A DNA stretch of 64,000 nt from JAHJKV01 sp963678135 (GTDB lineage Bacteria > Desulfobacterota > Desulfovibrionia > Desulfovibrionales > Desulfovibrionaceae), in NCBI GenBank assembly GCA_963678135.1, contig OY782667.1, positions 1,842,478 through 1,906,477 on the forward strand, written 5' to 3'. Positions within the stretch are counted from its first letter, which is position 1, and the number at the start of each line of letters is the position of its first letter. The notes beneath the pieces were generated by a model, which worked only from the letters and a program-made list of their open reading frames with translations, had not been told where the DNA came from and searched no databases. This document shows, piece after piece, positions 40,971 to 50,505 of this stretch. A program made the position numbers and the translations under genes.

Positions 40971-42785
40971 ATGCGCATTAAAATTTTTAAGCAAGTATGG
41001 ACTCAATATTTCACACTATGCGCTTTTTTTTGCTTGTGTGCGGTGTATTTCATTTTCTTTTTTGAACCACCTTATCAATTTGACTGGGGCATATACTTTC
41101 GCACCAACAGCACCTATAATTTCATCTATGGTTTAGAGCTGGTGCGTGGGCTTGGACTGACTTTGGTCATGTCCCTCATTTCTGCGATATTGGCTCTCAT
41201 GCTCGGCATTTTTTTTGGTCTGGCAAGACTCTCTCGTTTTAAGCCACTGTACGCGCTTGCCACGGCATATATAGAACTTTTTCGTAATACCCCGCTTTTG
41301 GTTCAAATTTATTTCTTTTACTTTGCCTTCCCCCTCATTCTGCCGGATACAGTCAGGCAATGGATATTTTATGATATTGACATAAGCTGGTTTGGCTTAA
41401 ATTTCACTTTTGAATTTTGGTGTATGGTGCTTGCTCTTTCCATTTACACTGGCTCCTACATGGCTGAAATCATCCGTGCCGGCCTACAATCTATCCCAAA
41501 AGGCTTATTGGAAGCAGCCTATTCTTCTGGGCTCAGCTATTTTCAAGTTCTTCGAAAAATCATTTTGCCCATTGCTTTTCGTAATATCATTCCGCCACTG
41601 GGCAGTGAATTTTTGAACAACCTGAAAAATTCCTCCCTTTCCATGTTCATAGGTGCAATGGACCTTGCTTGGCAGATGACAGAAATGAGTTCTCTTTCCT
41701 TTAAGAATTTTGAATTCTCCTGCCTTACGTCCCTTTTCTATCTTGGCACCTGTCTCTTCATCTCAACTCTTATGAATGCAATAAATAAAAAATTAAAAAT
41801 AGGCGATAATGAGAAACAAAACATTATAGATATTTGCCTTAATTACTGCTTGTGGCCGTTCAGTGTATGTCAAATATATGTAACACAAATTTTACGCAGG
41901 ACAAGCCGTAAACGCAGTCTTCGCAAACAATCGCTCACTTATACTCCACTGGAAGCTTTGCTGCATAACACACTCAAATATATTAGAAAAATTTCTTCCT
42001 CAATACTGAAACTCAGTTTTCTCGCGACCCTTATCTACTTACTTATTTGTACCATGCTTGCACTCTTTGCTTTTGATTGGCCAAGTTTAGGGAACTTGCT
42101 CAAACTGCTTTTTGTCTATCGCTTTCCAGCGCATGATGCCATCTACGCAGGATTGGGCGGAGTCACTCTGACGATTGTACTCTCTGCCATCGTTCTTTTG
42201 GCAAGTTTTCCATTAGGACTTATTGTTGGCTTAGGGCGAGTTGCTCGCAATAGAATTTTCTGCTTTCCTTGTATGGCTTATATAGAGCTCATCAGGGGTA
42301 ATCCGCTGATTATGGTTATTTTCTGGTCATACTATTTTATTGGCATTATACGCGGAGAATTTTTAGATCCCATTCTTTCAGGTGCCATAGCCATGACAAT
42401 TTTTAATGCAGCCTATCTTGCTGAAATAGTCCGCACAGGAATCCAAAATCTTCCTCAAGGGCAATTTGAAGCAGCGTACTCTACTGGACTTTCCTACTGG
42501 CAAACCATGCGTAAAATAGTACTGCCTCAATCACTCAAACAAATGTTACCGGCGATTGTAGGACAAAGCGTGGCCATGATTAAGGATACGTCACTTATTT
42601 CATTTATCGGAGTTGTCGAGTTAACTCGTGTCGTGGTCATTATGAATAATCGCAAAGCCGAACTTATATTTGAACTCTATTTCTTTGCAGCAATTGTTTA
42701 TTTTGTGCTGTGCTACTCACTTTCGCTATGGGCTAATCGCTTAGAAAAAAAACTGAGCCCTGAACAAATACGCCTTGCCATGTAA
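40971..42785 (+). CDS. Fused double permease of the polar amino-acid ABC importer
   Basis: 604 residues, about twice a usual permease. Residues about 50-280 are one HisM/GlnP-like permease (GLGLTLVMSLISAILALMLGIFFGLARL, YIELFRNTPLLVQIYFFYFAFP, EIIRAGLQSIPKGLLEAAYSSGLSYFQVLRKIILPIAFRN). Residues about 385-600 are a second (GGVTLTIVLSAIVLLASFPLGLIVGLGRV, YIELIRGNPLIMVIFWSYYF, EIVRTGIQNLPQGQFEAAYSTGLSYWQTMRKIVLPQSLKQ). Each has its own EAA loop for the ATPase. The two halves differ clearly, so this is a fusion of two permeases rather than a recent duplication. It would pair with one ATPase dimer. Confidence 0.9.
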   Translation: MRIKIFKQVWTQYFTLCAFFCLCAVYFIFFFEPPYQFDWGIYFRTNSTYNFIYGLELVRGLGLTLVMSLISAILALMLGIFFGLARLSRFKPLYALATAYIELFRNTPLLVQIYFFYFAFPLILPDTVRQWIFYDIDISWFGLNFTFEFWCMVLALSIYTGSYMAEIIRAGLQSIPKGLLEAAYSSGLSYFQVLRKIILPIAFRNIIPPLGSEFLNNLKNSSLSMFIGAMDLAWQMTEMSSLSFKNFEFSCLTSLFYLGTCLFISTLMNAINKKLKIGDNEKQNIIDICLNYCLWPFSVCQIYVTQILRRTSRKRSLRKQSLTYTPLEALLHNTLKYIRKISSSILKLSFLATLIYLLICTMLALFAFDWPSLGNLLKLLFVYRFPAHDAIYAGLGGVTLTIVLSAIVLLASFPLGLIVGLGRVARNRIFCFPCMAYIELIRGNPLIMVIFWSYYFIGIIRGEFLDPILSGAIAMTIFNAAYLAEIVRTGIQNLPQGQFEAAYSTGLSYWQTMRKIVLPQSLKQMLPAIVGQSVAMIKDTSLISFIGVVELTRVVVIMNNRKAELIFELYFFAAIVYFVLCYSLSLWANRLEKKLSPEQIRLAM

Positions 42786-42820
42786 CATCTTTTGCATATT
42801 TCTATATGGACATCGCTCAT

Positions 42821-42860
42821 AAAAAAATCCCAGCAATGCATTTCAGCTGGGATTTTTTAT
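42821..42860 (+). terminator. Bidirectional rho-independent terminator
   Basis: AAAATCCCAGC pairs with GCTGGGATTTT; six T follow on the plus strand, and seven A precede it, giving T on the minus strand. It ends the amino-acid importer operon and also the minus-strand Arg-rich gene. Confidence 0.88.
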
Positions 42861-42890
42861 AGATTTTTTTATCAACAAAAAATGTAAAAA

Positions 42891-43043
42891 TTACGATTGC
42901 TGTTGTTCACGTCGATCGACTCCGGATCTGCGATCAGGAACCGTGCGACGATCATCTTGTTCACGTTCAACAGCACGCCTTTCACTTGTTTGACGGCGTG
43001 ACTCACCAGAACGCCTATCGGATTTTTTTCTTTTATCTTCCAT
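42891..43043 (-). CDS. Small Arg-rich hydrophilic protein (50 residues)
   Basis: Short gene with a GGGGG ribosome site 5 bases before the ATG and a strong terminator 30 bases after the stop. The protein, starting MEDKRKKSDRRSGESRRQ, is about one-quarter Arg with repeated D/E-R-R motifs (SDRR, ESRR, SERR, DDRR, PDRR, VDRR); it is polar throughout, with no membrane segment. Many signalling proteins carry a similar DRRSG-x-DRR stretch before PilZ or GGDEF domains; here it stands alone. It may be disordered and bind nucleic acid or a membrane surface. Function unknown. Confidence 0.6.
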   Translation of the reverse strand: MEDKRKKSDRRSGESRRQTSERRAVEREQDDRRTVPDRRSGVDRREQQQS

Positions 43044-43156
43044 GCTTACCCCCTATTTTGAACAACATACAACACTTTTAAGTCATAATTATGTACTGCA
43101 AATCACCCACACATGCAAGTACAATGAAGTTATTTGAAACCCATGCTCATCCACAG

Positions 43157-45343
43157 CTAGTCCACACGAAGCGCTTCGCGCACAGAACGCACTGCTTTAA
43201 GCTTTTTCAAAACAGCATATAACTGTGTTGAATCCTTAACCTCTACAATAAAATCCAACTGGGAATTTCCATCCACGTTCGAGACAAATGTACCCGAATC
43301 AATATTCACATCCATTTCGCCAATCAAATCACAAATTTTCCCTAACATCCCTTTTTCATTAAGGCATACGATACGAATTTTAACTGGATACGGTTTTTCC
43401 TCCTGTCCTTCCCAAGACACACTAAGTATCCTTTCAGGTTCAAAATTGCGTACATTTTGACAATCACTGCGATGCACGGTTAAACCTCGACCCCGTGTAA
43501 CATAACCTACAATTAAATCTCCGGGGAGCGGATTGCAGCAGGAAGCCAAATGCAAAACAGCTCCATTAACCCCTGCTATTTTTACTGCGTCTTTTAAAGA
43601 TGGCACTTTTTTTTCTTTTATTTCAGCTGTTTCCTTATGTTCTGGTCTTACAGCTGTTTCCGTATCGCCTTCAAGCAGTGCTTTAAGTTTATTGATCACT
43701 TTTGTAGGGGTAATAGCAACATAGCCAATTTGAGCTAAAAGCTCTTCTGCCGAAACAAAAGACAGTTCTGCTGCAACTTTGGCAAGGTCTTTATTTTTTA
43801 TGGCTTTAGATACATTGACTCCACGCCTGCGTCCTTCTTTTTCTAAAAGATCTCGGCCTGTTTCAACCGCTAAAGAGCGCTCTGCGGTTTGTATATAACG
43901 TTTTATGCGGGTTTTGGCTCTTGCTGTCTTGACAAATTTTAACCAGTCTAAGTTTGGTTTGCTGCCTTCTTTGGTAATGATTTCAACTCGGTCTCCATTC
44001 TTTAAGGGCGTAGACAAGGTTTCTAATTTACCGTTTATTTTTGCCCCAGCGCAGTGGTCACCGACTTCAGAATGAATTGAATAAGCAAAATCAATAGGGC
44101 AAGCCTCTGCTGGGAGTTGTTTTAAGTCGCCAGTTGGGGTATAGACCTGAATTTCTTTTTGAAACGTAGCAGACTTGAAATGGGCAAGAAATTCTTCAGA
44201 ATTATATTCGCCTTGCCATTCAAGCATTTGTCTAAACCATTTATATTCTTTAGCATTTTTGGGGTTGATTGTTTTCTTTCTGACTGTCCCTTTGCCAACT
44301 TCTTTATATTCCCAGTGTGCTGCCACGCCATATTCTGCGATTTGATGCATTTCTGCTGAGCGAATTTGGATTTCAATAATTTCGTTATCAGGTCCAAAAA
44401 CAGCGGTGTGCAGAGACTGGTAGCCATTCTCTTTAGGTCTAGAGATATAGTCCTTAAAGCGCGCTTGTATGGATTTCCATGCGCCATGAACATAGGCAAG
44501 GATAGCGTAGCAGTCTTCAAGCGTCGGCACTACTATGCGAAAGGCGAGTAAATCAAAAATTTCATCAAATTTTAGTCCCTGCTGCTGCATTTTTGTATAA
44601 ATCGAGAACAAATGCTTTGTCCTCCCAAAAACATTACCTTCTATATTCTTTTCCAATAATGCAGCTGTGAGTAGGGCAACAACTTTATCAATATATTCTT
44701 GCTTTGATGCAGGATGGTTTGCAATTTTTTCTTGAAGCTGGGCATAAACATCAGGTTTAAGGTATTTTAAGCATAAATCTTCAAGTTCGACCTTAAAGCT
44801 ATGGAGTCCTAATCGATTTGCTAAAGGCGTATAAATTTCAAGTGTTTCCTGTGCAATTCTCAATTGTTGATGTGGCTTCATAAACTCTAGCGTTCGCATA
44901 TTATGTAATCTATCCGCCAACTTTACAACAAGCACACGCGGATCATTGGCTGCAGCAAGTAGCATCTTGCGAATGCTTTCTGCCTGCGCCTCAAGTTTAT
45001 CAGGAAAATCTAAGCGACTAATTTTGGTTAAACCATCAACAATATCTGCAACTTCTTCACCAAAAAGCTCATGAATTTCATCAATGCTAATTCCAGCATC
45101 TTCTACAGTATCATGAAGTAGCCCAGCAGCGATGGCGGTCTCATCCATCCGCTGCAAGGTTAGTATATATGCGACTTCAATAGGGTGTGAGATATACGGC
45201 TCTCCTGAACGGCGCATTACTCCTTGGTGCGCTTTGGCAGCAAACATAAAAGCAAGTTGTATAAGGGCTAAGTCCGGCTGAGTAATATACTGCCTAACAT
45301 TTTCCAGTATATCCTCTATTCGTATTCTCACTGTTCTATCCAT
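43157..45343 (-). CDS. Bifunctional (p)ppGpp synthetase/hydrolase (Rsh)
   Basis: Makes and breaks the stringent-response alarmone. The hydrolase HD domain is intact (HPIEVAYILTLQRMDETAIAAGLLHDTVEDAGIS, with VKLADRLHNMRTLE). The synthetase has RFKDYISRPKENGYQSLHTAVFG; the Arg-x-Lys-Asp form is that of bifunctional enzymes. TGS (VYTPTGDLKQLP) and a C-terminal ACT domain follow. I start at ATG 45343 with AAGGGAG upstream, not at the earlier in-frame ATG. 728 residues, full length. It is a single gene for both activities, as usual outside gamma- and beta-proteobacteria. Confidence 0.95.
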   Translation of the reverse strand: MDRTVRIRIEDILENVRQYITQPDLALIQLAFMFAAKAHQGVMRRSGEPYISHPIEVAYILTLQRMDETAIAAGLLHDTVEDAGISIDEIHELFGEEVADIVDGLTKISRLDFPDKLEAQAESIRKMLLAAANDPRVLVVKLADRLHNMRTLEFMKPHQQLRIAQETLEIYTPLANRLGLHSFKVELEDLCLKYLKPDVYAQLQEKIANHPASKQEYIDKVVALLTAALLEKNIEGNVFGRTKHLFSIYTKMQQQGLKFDEIFDLLAFRIVVPTLEDCYAILAYVHGAWKSIQARFKDYISRPKENGYQSLHTAVFGPDNEIIEIQIRSAEMHQIAEYGVAAHWEYKEVGKGTVRKKTINPKNAKEYKWFRQMLEWQGEYNSEEFLAHFKSATFQKEIQVYTPTGDLKQLPAEACPIDFAYSIHSEVGDHCAGAKINGKLETLSTPLKNGDRVEIITKEGSKPNLDWLKFVKTARAKTRIKRYIQTAERSLAVETGRDLLEKEGRRRGVNVSKAIKNKDLAKVAAELSFVSAEELLAQIGYVAITPTKVINKLKALLEGDTETAVRPEHKETAEIKEKKVPSLKDAVKIAGVNGAVLHLASCCNPLPGDLIVGYVTRGRGLTVHRSDCQNVRNFEPERILSVSWEGQEEKPYPVKIRIVCLNEKGMLGKICDLIGEMDVNIDSGTFVSNVDGNSQLDFIVEVKDSTQLYAVLKKLKAVRSVREALRVD

Positions 45344-45379
45344 TTCCGCTCCCTTAAAATCAAGCCAAAACAGCAAATA

Positions 45380-47101
45380 TTATGGCTGTAAGCTAACAGT
45401 ATGTTTTTGCAAAACAGTAGGAATCCACCACCAATCAGAATTATGTCCAATTCCCGAAGGAGCAGGTTCTATCCCCTGTATTCGTCGATGGACAATCGGC
45501 AAACTGTGAGGGACATATAAAAAAGTATAGGGCTGATCTTGATGTAAAATTTCTTGTACTTTCCAGTAAATACCTTTTCGTTCAAGTTGATCTAAGCTCA
45601 TTTGCCCTGCTTCAAGCAAAGCGTCAACTTCAGGGTTGGCATAATGCATAAAATTCAGCATCGGACTTGCCTGAGAATGCCATACTTGCGAAAGATCAGG
45701 GTCAGCAGGAGTACTCCAGCCCATAATAATGGCATCAAATCGCCCTTTATTCAAAAATTCTTGTAAAAATGCTGCCCATTCTACAGTGCGAACCTTGACT
45801 TGTATTCCTATTTCTCTCAATCGCTCTTGGATAATAATTGCGGTTTTAATACGCTGAGAATTTCCTTGATTTGTCAAAATGGTAAAGGCAAAAGCTTGTC
45901 CATCTTTGTCTAATATGCCATCCCCATCATGATCCTCCCATCCAGCCTGTGCTAAAATTTCAAGAGCCTTATTCGGATCATAAGACAAGGGCTTTAGCTG
46001 AGAATTACAGGCCCAAACATCAGGTTTATACGGTCCATTAGCTATACTGCCCAAACCCAAAAGCACGCCATCAACAATTTCCTGTCGATCAATCGCATAG
46101 CTCATGGCTCTTCGTATACGCACATCTGAAAAAAGAGGATGCTCTGGGCGCAAATTATAGCCTAAAAATGTATACGCAGAAGCAATATATTTATATTTGA
46201 TAAAATGCTTTTTCCACCAAACAGAATGCGTCTGATAGACATAATCCATGGGGCTCAAAGTCAACAAATCAAGTGCCCCTGCCTTGAGTTCTAAAAACTG
46301 AGTTCCTTGATCAGGAATAATCCTATACACGAGTTCATCAATATATGGCTTACCTAGAAAAAATCCAGGGTTTGCTTGCAAAACAATCACTTGCCCTGCT
46401 TTCCATTCCTTCAGTTGATATGGCCCAGCTCCAATAGGATTACGAGCAAAGTCTGTTGCCATTGGATTTTGCCCTTCGAGAATATGCCTTGGCAAAATAT
46501 TACTCATCCAGCTGACTAAAGCACGAGCAAAAGGTTTTTCATAGCGTACTTCAAAAGAAAATGTACCTGTTCTATGGAACTCTTGTATTCTTTGAAAATC
46601 GCCGGCATAGGCAGTTGGTGTCTGGGGGTCAATTGTAAAACGATATGTAAATTCTACATCCTCGGCAGTCAGGGGCCTACCGTCAAACCACTTAATATCC
46701 TCACGCAGCTTAAATCGTAATAATCTGCCCCCTTCAAGAACTTGGTATGATTCACAAGCATAAGGAACAATCTTCAAATTTTTATCATATTTCAGTACAC
46801 TGACAAATATTTGGGAAGCAATTTGGTGCGAGGTAGCGTCTGTTGCCAAAATATCAATAAGATTCGTAGCATCACCCAGTAAAGCCTGATTCAAGCGTCC
46901 ACCAGAACACGGAAGGTCGCAGGCAGCATAATCCGTAGCAGTGGCAATATTTTGTGTAGGCTGCTCTTCCTGCTCAGCTGTGGTATCAGAGCAAGCCCAA
47001 ACAAAGGGCGCAAAGCCTAAAAAGATGAAGACAAGACAATTTTTCCAAAACAAATACTTGCCAATTCTAAAATTTTTCAGCATATCATTCAAATTGTTCA
47101 T
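45380..47101 (-). CDS. Peptide/nickel-type ABC substrate-binding lipoprotein (SBP family 5)
   Basis: Extracytoplasmic binding protein of the DppA/OppA class. The N-terminus has a hydrophobic stretch (FWKNCLVFIFLGFAPFVWAC) ending in a lipobox-like Cys, then Asp, so it is probably a lipoprotein. The body has the family signature (YEVRYEKPFARALVSWMSNILPRHILEG region), FSDVRIRRAMSYAIDRQEIVDGVLLG and QVWHSQASPMLNFMHYANPEVDALL. No permease or ATPase gene is adjacent. The start is uncertain: ATG 47101 (chosen) or 47083. It is 36 bases upstream of the Rsh gene. Ligand unknown. Confidence 0.88.
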   Translation of the reverse strand: MNNLNDMLKNFRIGKYLFWKNCLVFIFLGFAPFVWACSDTTAEQEEQPTQNIATATDYAACDLPCSGGRLNQALLGDATNLIDILATDATSHQIASQIFVSVLKYDKNLKIVPYACESYQVLEGGRLLRFKLREDIKWFDGRPLTAEDVEFTYRFTIDPQTPTAYAGDFQRIQEFHRTGTFSFEVRYEKPFARALVSWMSNILPRHILEGQNPMATDFARNPIGAGPYQLKEWKAGQVIVLQANPGFFLGKPYIDELVYRIIPDQGTQFLELKAGALDLLTLSPMDYVYQTHSVWWKKHFIKYKYIASAYTFLGYNLRPEHPLFSDVRIRRAMSYAIDRQEIVDGVLLGLGSIANGPYKPDVWACNSQLKPLSYDPNKALEILAQAGWEDHDGDGILDKDGQAFAFTILTNQGNSQRIKTAIIIQERLREIGIQVKVRTVEWAAFLQEFLNKGRFDAIIMGWSTPADPDLSQVWHSQASPMLNFMHYANPEVDALLEAGQMSLDQLERKGIYWKVQEILHQDQPYTFLYVPHSLPIVHRRIQGIEPAPSGIGHNSDWWWIPTVLQKHTVSLQP

Positions 47102-47235
47102 GGCGTTAAACCCAGTATGCACGAAGTAACAAATAAAGCCAATAACCCTCTTGCTCTTGCGAGACAAGTCAAGTACACAGTATAGGGTTACAGAATTATC
47201 AATGTAAACTATTTTTATAAGAGATACTTTTATTT

Positions 47236-50200
47236 ATGTTCTTAGAAGAAAACGAAACAAAAATACGAAAGATTCTACAGCACTTCGTATCCGGCACTAT
47301 CCCCGAATACATCCTTGAGATGGCTCAAGAGGCCGTACCAGAGGAAAGTATTATTAAAACCACGGTTGATGCAAATGATTCCTCTTGGGAGGTTACTGCC
47401 TTGGTGCAAGGAGAAGACTTCCAAAATTATTCTCCTAAAATATCAATTGACCTTACAGAAGAAACCATTAAAGCCGATTGCAATTGCCAAGAATTTTTCA
47501 CCGATGCGTGCAAACATGTTGCAGCCTTGGCATCAAAATTTCTTGCAAATTTTAATTTGGAAACCGCGCAAGAAGTCACTGCAAATAAACAGCATAATTG
47601 GCGCCAAACATTTCGTGAATATTTTACAAGTGAACCAGAGCCTGAATCAGGCAAGCATTATATTATTTTTCGCCTTTATCCTGAAGCAGGAAGATTGCAA
47701 GTCGCTTTTTTCCGAGCTCGCCAAAATAAATCCGGCATTTCTCAAGTACAAAATGAAATAAGTTTAGCTCAGCTTGTAGATAACCCTGATTGGTGTGAAC
47801 TCAGCCCTAAATTGCCTGAGGTTGCGGAGCAGATAGGCCACTATCTTGACTACAGAGGACACCGAGTTGAATTACCGCCAGGGCTACACTCTTGGTTTTT
47901 CAGAGTCATTAAAAATGAACACTATACTTATTTAAGAGATTCAGACCAACCCGTCAGCATCGTTCGCAAGCCAATGCAGCTTCGTCTTTCACCAAAACTT
48001 AATGAAGACGGACTGTATTTTGACATTTTGCTCAACCGAGAAGATACACCGCCATTTTCTATTCAAAGCAAAGAAGAAATATATTTTTACGGCAGGCTTC
48101 CTTTGTGGCTTTATTGGAAAAACACCTTTTACCCTGTCCAAACAGGTTTAGAGCCACAACTTGTACAAGAAATGGTAGAACAACAGCCCGTGGTGCCACA
48201 TGCTGAAATTTCAGAATTTTTAGACAGAGTGTGGACTCAAATACCGGTCTCCGACCTCTATGGACACGAAGATTTCTTAGAACGCATGGGTTCTATTTTT
48301 GTCAAAGCAGAATTTAACCCAAAACTTTTCTTAGATGAAGAAGGCAGTTTACTCACGCTAAAAATTCAAAATATCTATGAAACTGAAGACGGTGAGTTCC
48401 CACTTATGGGGCCAACTCCGGAGCTCCAGACCGGTTCCTACCGCGCCAATGGTAAATCTTATCTCATACGCCGTGCCCAAGATGAAGAAACTCAACTCAT
48501 GGCAGAGCTGACCGATATGGGTTTTACCGCGCGTAATAATCATACTTGGTTTATGGAGCAGGAAGAAGCCATCAATTTTCTCCTTGATTACTACCCTGCA
48601 TTGGTCGATGCCTATCGCGTCTATGGTGAACAGAATCTCACTCGCTACAAAGTACGCCTTTCTCAACCGCAAGTTGTTGCTGAAATAGAAACAGACGAAG
48701 AAAATAAATGGTTTAATCTTGATCTTGCCGTGGAATATGACGATCAAAGAGTACCTATTGAAATAATATGGAAGGCTTGGACAGCCGGCAAAAGATATGT
48801 CCAGCTGAAAGATGGCTCTTATACTTCCTTGCCTGAATCTTGGCTCAAAAAATTAGGCTACAAACTCCAAACCTTAGGCATAGATTCTGAAAAGCCACCG
48901 CAGACTCAATTTCAACAATTTGAACTCCCTGTATTGGACAAAATTATTGAAGATCTTCCACAAACAAAAACAGATGAATTTTTTGTCAATCTTAAAGAAA
49001 AAATTACAAACTTTGAACAAATACAAAATCTTGAACAACCACATGCACTCAAAGCGACCCTCAGACCATATCAATTGCAAGGACTTTCATATCTTAACTT
49101 TTTACGCGATTATGGTTTTGGAGGTATCCTTGCCGATGAAATGGGGCTTGGAAAAACTATTCAAACCCTGTCCTTTATTCAGCATCTTGTAGAACGAGGC
49201 ATTGAAGGGCCAAACCTTATTATTGTGCCAACGTCAGTCTTACCCAACTGGGAAAGAGAGGCAGCCAAATTCGTACCTAATTTAACACGTTTAACTATTT
49301 ACGGCACCAAGCGTGATGATCTTTTTCAGCATATCATGCGTTCAAATCTTATTATCACGACTTACGCTCTGCTTCGGCGCGACCTTGAAGAGCTGAATAA
49401 ATATAAATATGCTTCAGTCATTCTTGATGAAGCACAAAATATTAAAAATCCAAATACCATAACTGCTCGTAGTGTCCGTAAACTTGAAGCAGACATGCGC
49501 CTTTGCCTTTCAGGAACACCCATTGAAAACAATCTTTTTGAACTGTGGAGCTTGTTTGAATTTCTCATGCCCGGCTTCCTTGGTTCCCAGCACAGCTTCC
49601 AGCGTGGCATAGTTAAACCTATTAAAGACGGACACGAAGAATCTTTAGAATATCTCAAAGGCAGGGTGAAACCATTTATTATGCGCCGCACCAAAAACGA
49701 AGTTGCCAAAGACCTGCCACCCAAAGTGGAAACTGTCCAATACTGTGACCTTATCGAAGAGCAACGCGAACTGTACAATGCTTTAGCCAAAAAACTCAAA
49801 GATCAAGTGCTCAAAGATGTGGATGAAAAAGGCATGGCCAAAAGCCAAATGTCTATTCTTGATGCTCTGTTAAAATTACGACAAATTTGCTGTCATCCCC
49901 GTTTACTCAAACTCGATATGCCGGGCATTACAACCAATTTACCTTCAGGGAAATTTGAAGCATTCAAAGGCCTGATTACTGACATCACAGAATCAGGGCA
50001 CAAGGTTTTAGTTTTTTCACAATTTGTGCAAATGCTCCATGTTATTCGAGCATGGCTCAATGCACGAGAAATTCCCTATACCTATCTTGATGGTGCGAGC
50101 AAAGATCGATTTGAACAAGTGGATAAATTTAATGAAACACCAGAAATTCCTATTTTCCTTATTTCACTCAAAGCCGGCGGTACCGGCCTCAACCTCACCA

Positions 50201-50451
50201 GCGCAGACTATGTCATTCATTACGACCCGTGGTGGAACCCTGCTGTAGAAAATCAGGCGACTGACCGAACTCACCGCATTGGGCAAAAACGCCAAGTCTT
50301 TGCCTATAAAATGATCTGCCAAAATACTGTAGAAGAAAAAATACTTGGCCTCCAAGAAGCTAAAAAGAATGTAGCCGAGGCCATCATTCCGGGGCACAGC
50401 GCTTTGGAATCCCTCACACGAGATGACCTTGAAATGCTTTTTGAAATTTAG
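47236..50451 (+). CDS. SNF2-family helicase-like ATPase with SWIM zinc finger
   Basis: Nucleic-acid translocase of 1071 residues. Residues about 75-100 hold a SWIM zinc finger (DCNCQEFFTDACKHVAALA). A long middle region is unrecognised. From about residue 610 comes the SNF2 motor: YQLQGLSYLNFLRDYGFGGILADEMGLGKTIQTLSF, IIVPTSVLPNWERE, VILDEAQNIKNP (DEAQ box), LSGTPIENNLFELWSLFEFLMPGFLG, VLVFSQFVQML, SLKAGGTGLNLTSADYVIHYDPWWNPAVENQATDRTHRIGQ. This is the HepA-like bacterial group, thought to aid transcription or DNA repair. No nuclease or methylase neighbour suggests a defence role. Confidence 0.93.
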   Translation: MFLEENETKIRKILQHFVSGTIPEYILEMAQEAVPEESIIKTTVDANDSSWEVTALVQGEDFQNYSPKISIDLTEETIKADCNCQEFFTDACKHVAALASKFLANFNLETAQEVTANKQHNWRQTFREYFTSEPEPESGKHYIIFRLYPEAGRLQVAFFRARQNKSGISQVQNEISLAQLVDNPDWCELSPKLPEVAEQIGHYLDYRGHRVELPPGLHSWFFRVIKNEHYTYLRDSDQPVSIVRKPMQLRLSPKLNEDGLYFDILLNREDTPPFSIQSKEEIYFYGRLPLWLYWKNTFYPVQTGLEPQLVQEMVEQQPVVPHAEISEFLDRVWTQIPVSDLYGHEDFLERMGSIFVKAEFNPKLFLDEEGSLLTLKIQNIYETEDGEFPLMGPTPELQTGSYRANGKSYLIRRAQDEETQLMAELTDMGFTARNNHTWFMEQEEAINFLLDYYPALVDAYRVYGEQNLTRYKVRLSQPQVVAEIETDEENKWFNLDLAVEYDDQRVPIEIIWKAWTAGKRYVQLKDGSYTSLPESWLKKLGYKLQTLGIDSEKPPQTQFQQFELPVLDKIIEDLPQTKTDEFFVNLKEKITNFEQIQNLEQPHALKATLRPYQLQGLSYLNFLRDYGFGGILADEMGLGKTIQTLSFIQHLVERGIEGPNLIIVPTSVLPNWEREAAKFVPNLTRLTIYGTKRDDLFQHIMRSNLIITTYALLRRDLEELNKYKYASVILDEAQNIKNPNTITARSVRKLEADMRLCLSGTPIENNLFELWSLFEFLMPGFLGSQHSFQRGIVKPIKDGHEESLEYLKGRVKPFIMRRTKNEVAKDLPPKVETVQYCDLIEEQRELYNALAKKLKDQVLKDVDEKGMAKSQMSILDALLKLRQICCHPRLLKLDMPGITTNLPSGKFEAFKGLITDITESGHKVLVFSQFVQMLHVIRAWLNAREIPYTYLDGASKDRFEQVDKFNETPEIPIFLISLKAGGTGLNLTSADYVIHYDPWWNPAVENQATDRTHRIGQKRQVFAYKMICQNTVEEKILGLQEAKKNVAEAIIPGHSALESLTRDDLEMLFEI

Positions 50452-50457
50452 CAAAGA

Positions 50458-50492
50458 AACTGGATACTGCAATGTACACGCAGCGTGATAAG
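50458..50492. repeat. Diverged palindromic element (copy 10)
   Basis: ACTGGATACTGCAATGTACA followed by CGCAGCGTGATAAG matches the element in reverse orientation, with a shortened stem (CTGC/GCAG). It fills most of the 54-base gap before the next gene, ending just before its ribosome site. Confidence 0.6.
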
Positions 50493-50505
50493 AGTGGAGG
50501 GGAAC

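Noticed and set aside
47236..50451. Defence island around the SNF2 helicase
   Set aside because: The neighbours are an Rsh enzyme, a peptide-binding lipoprotein and a membrane protein; no nuclease, methylase or other defence gene is present.
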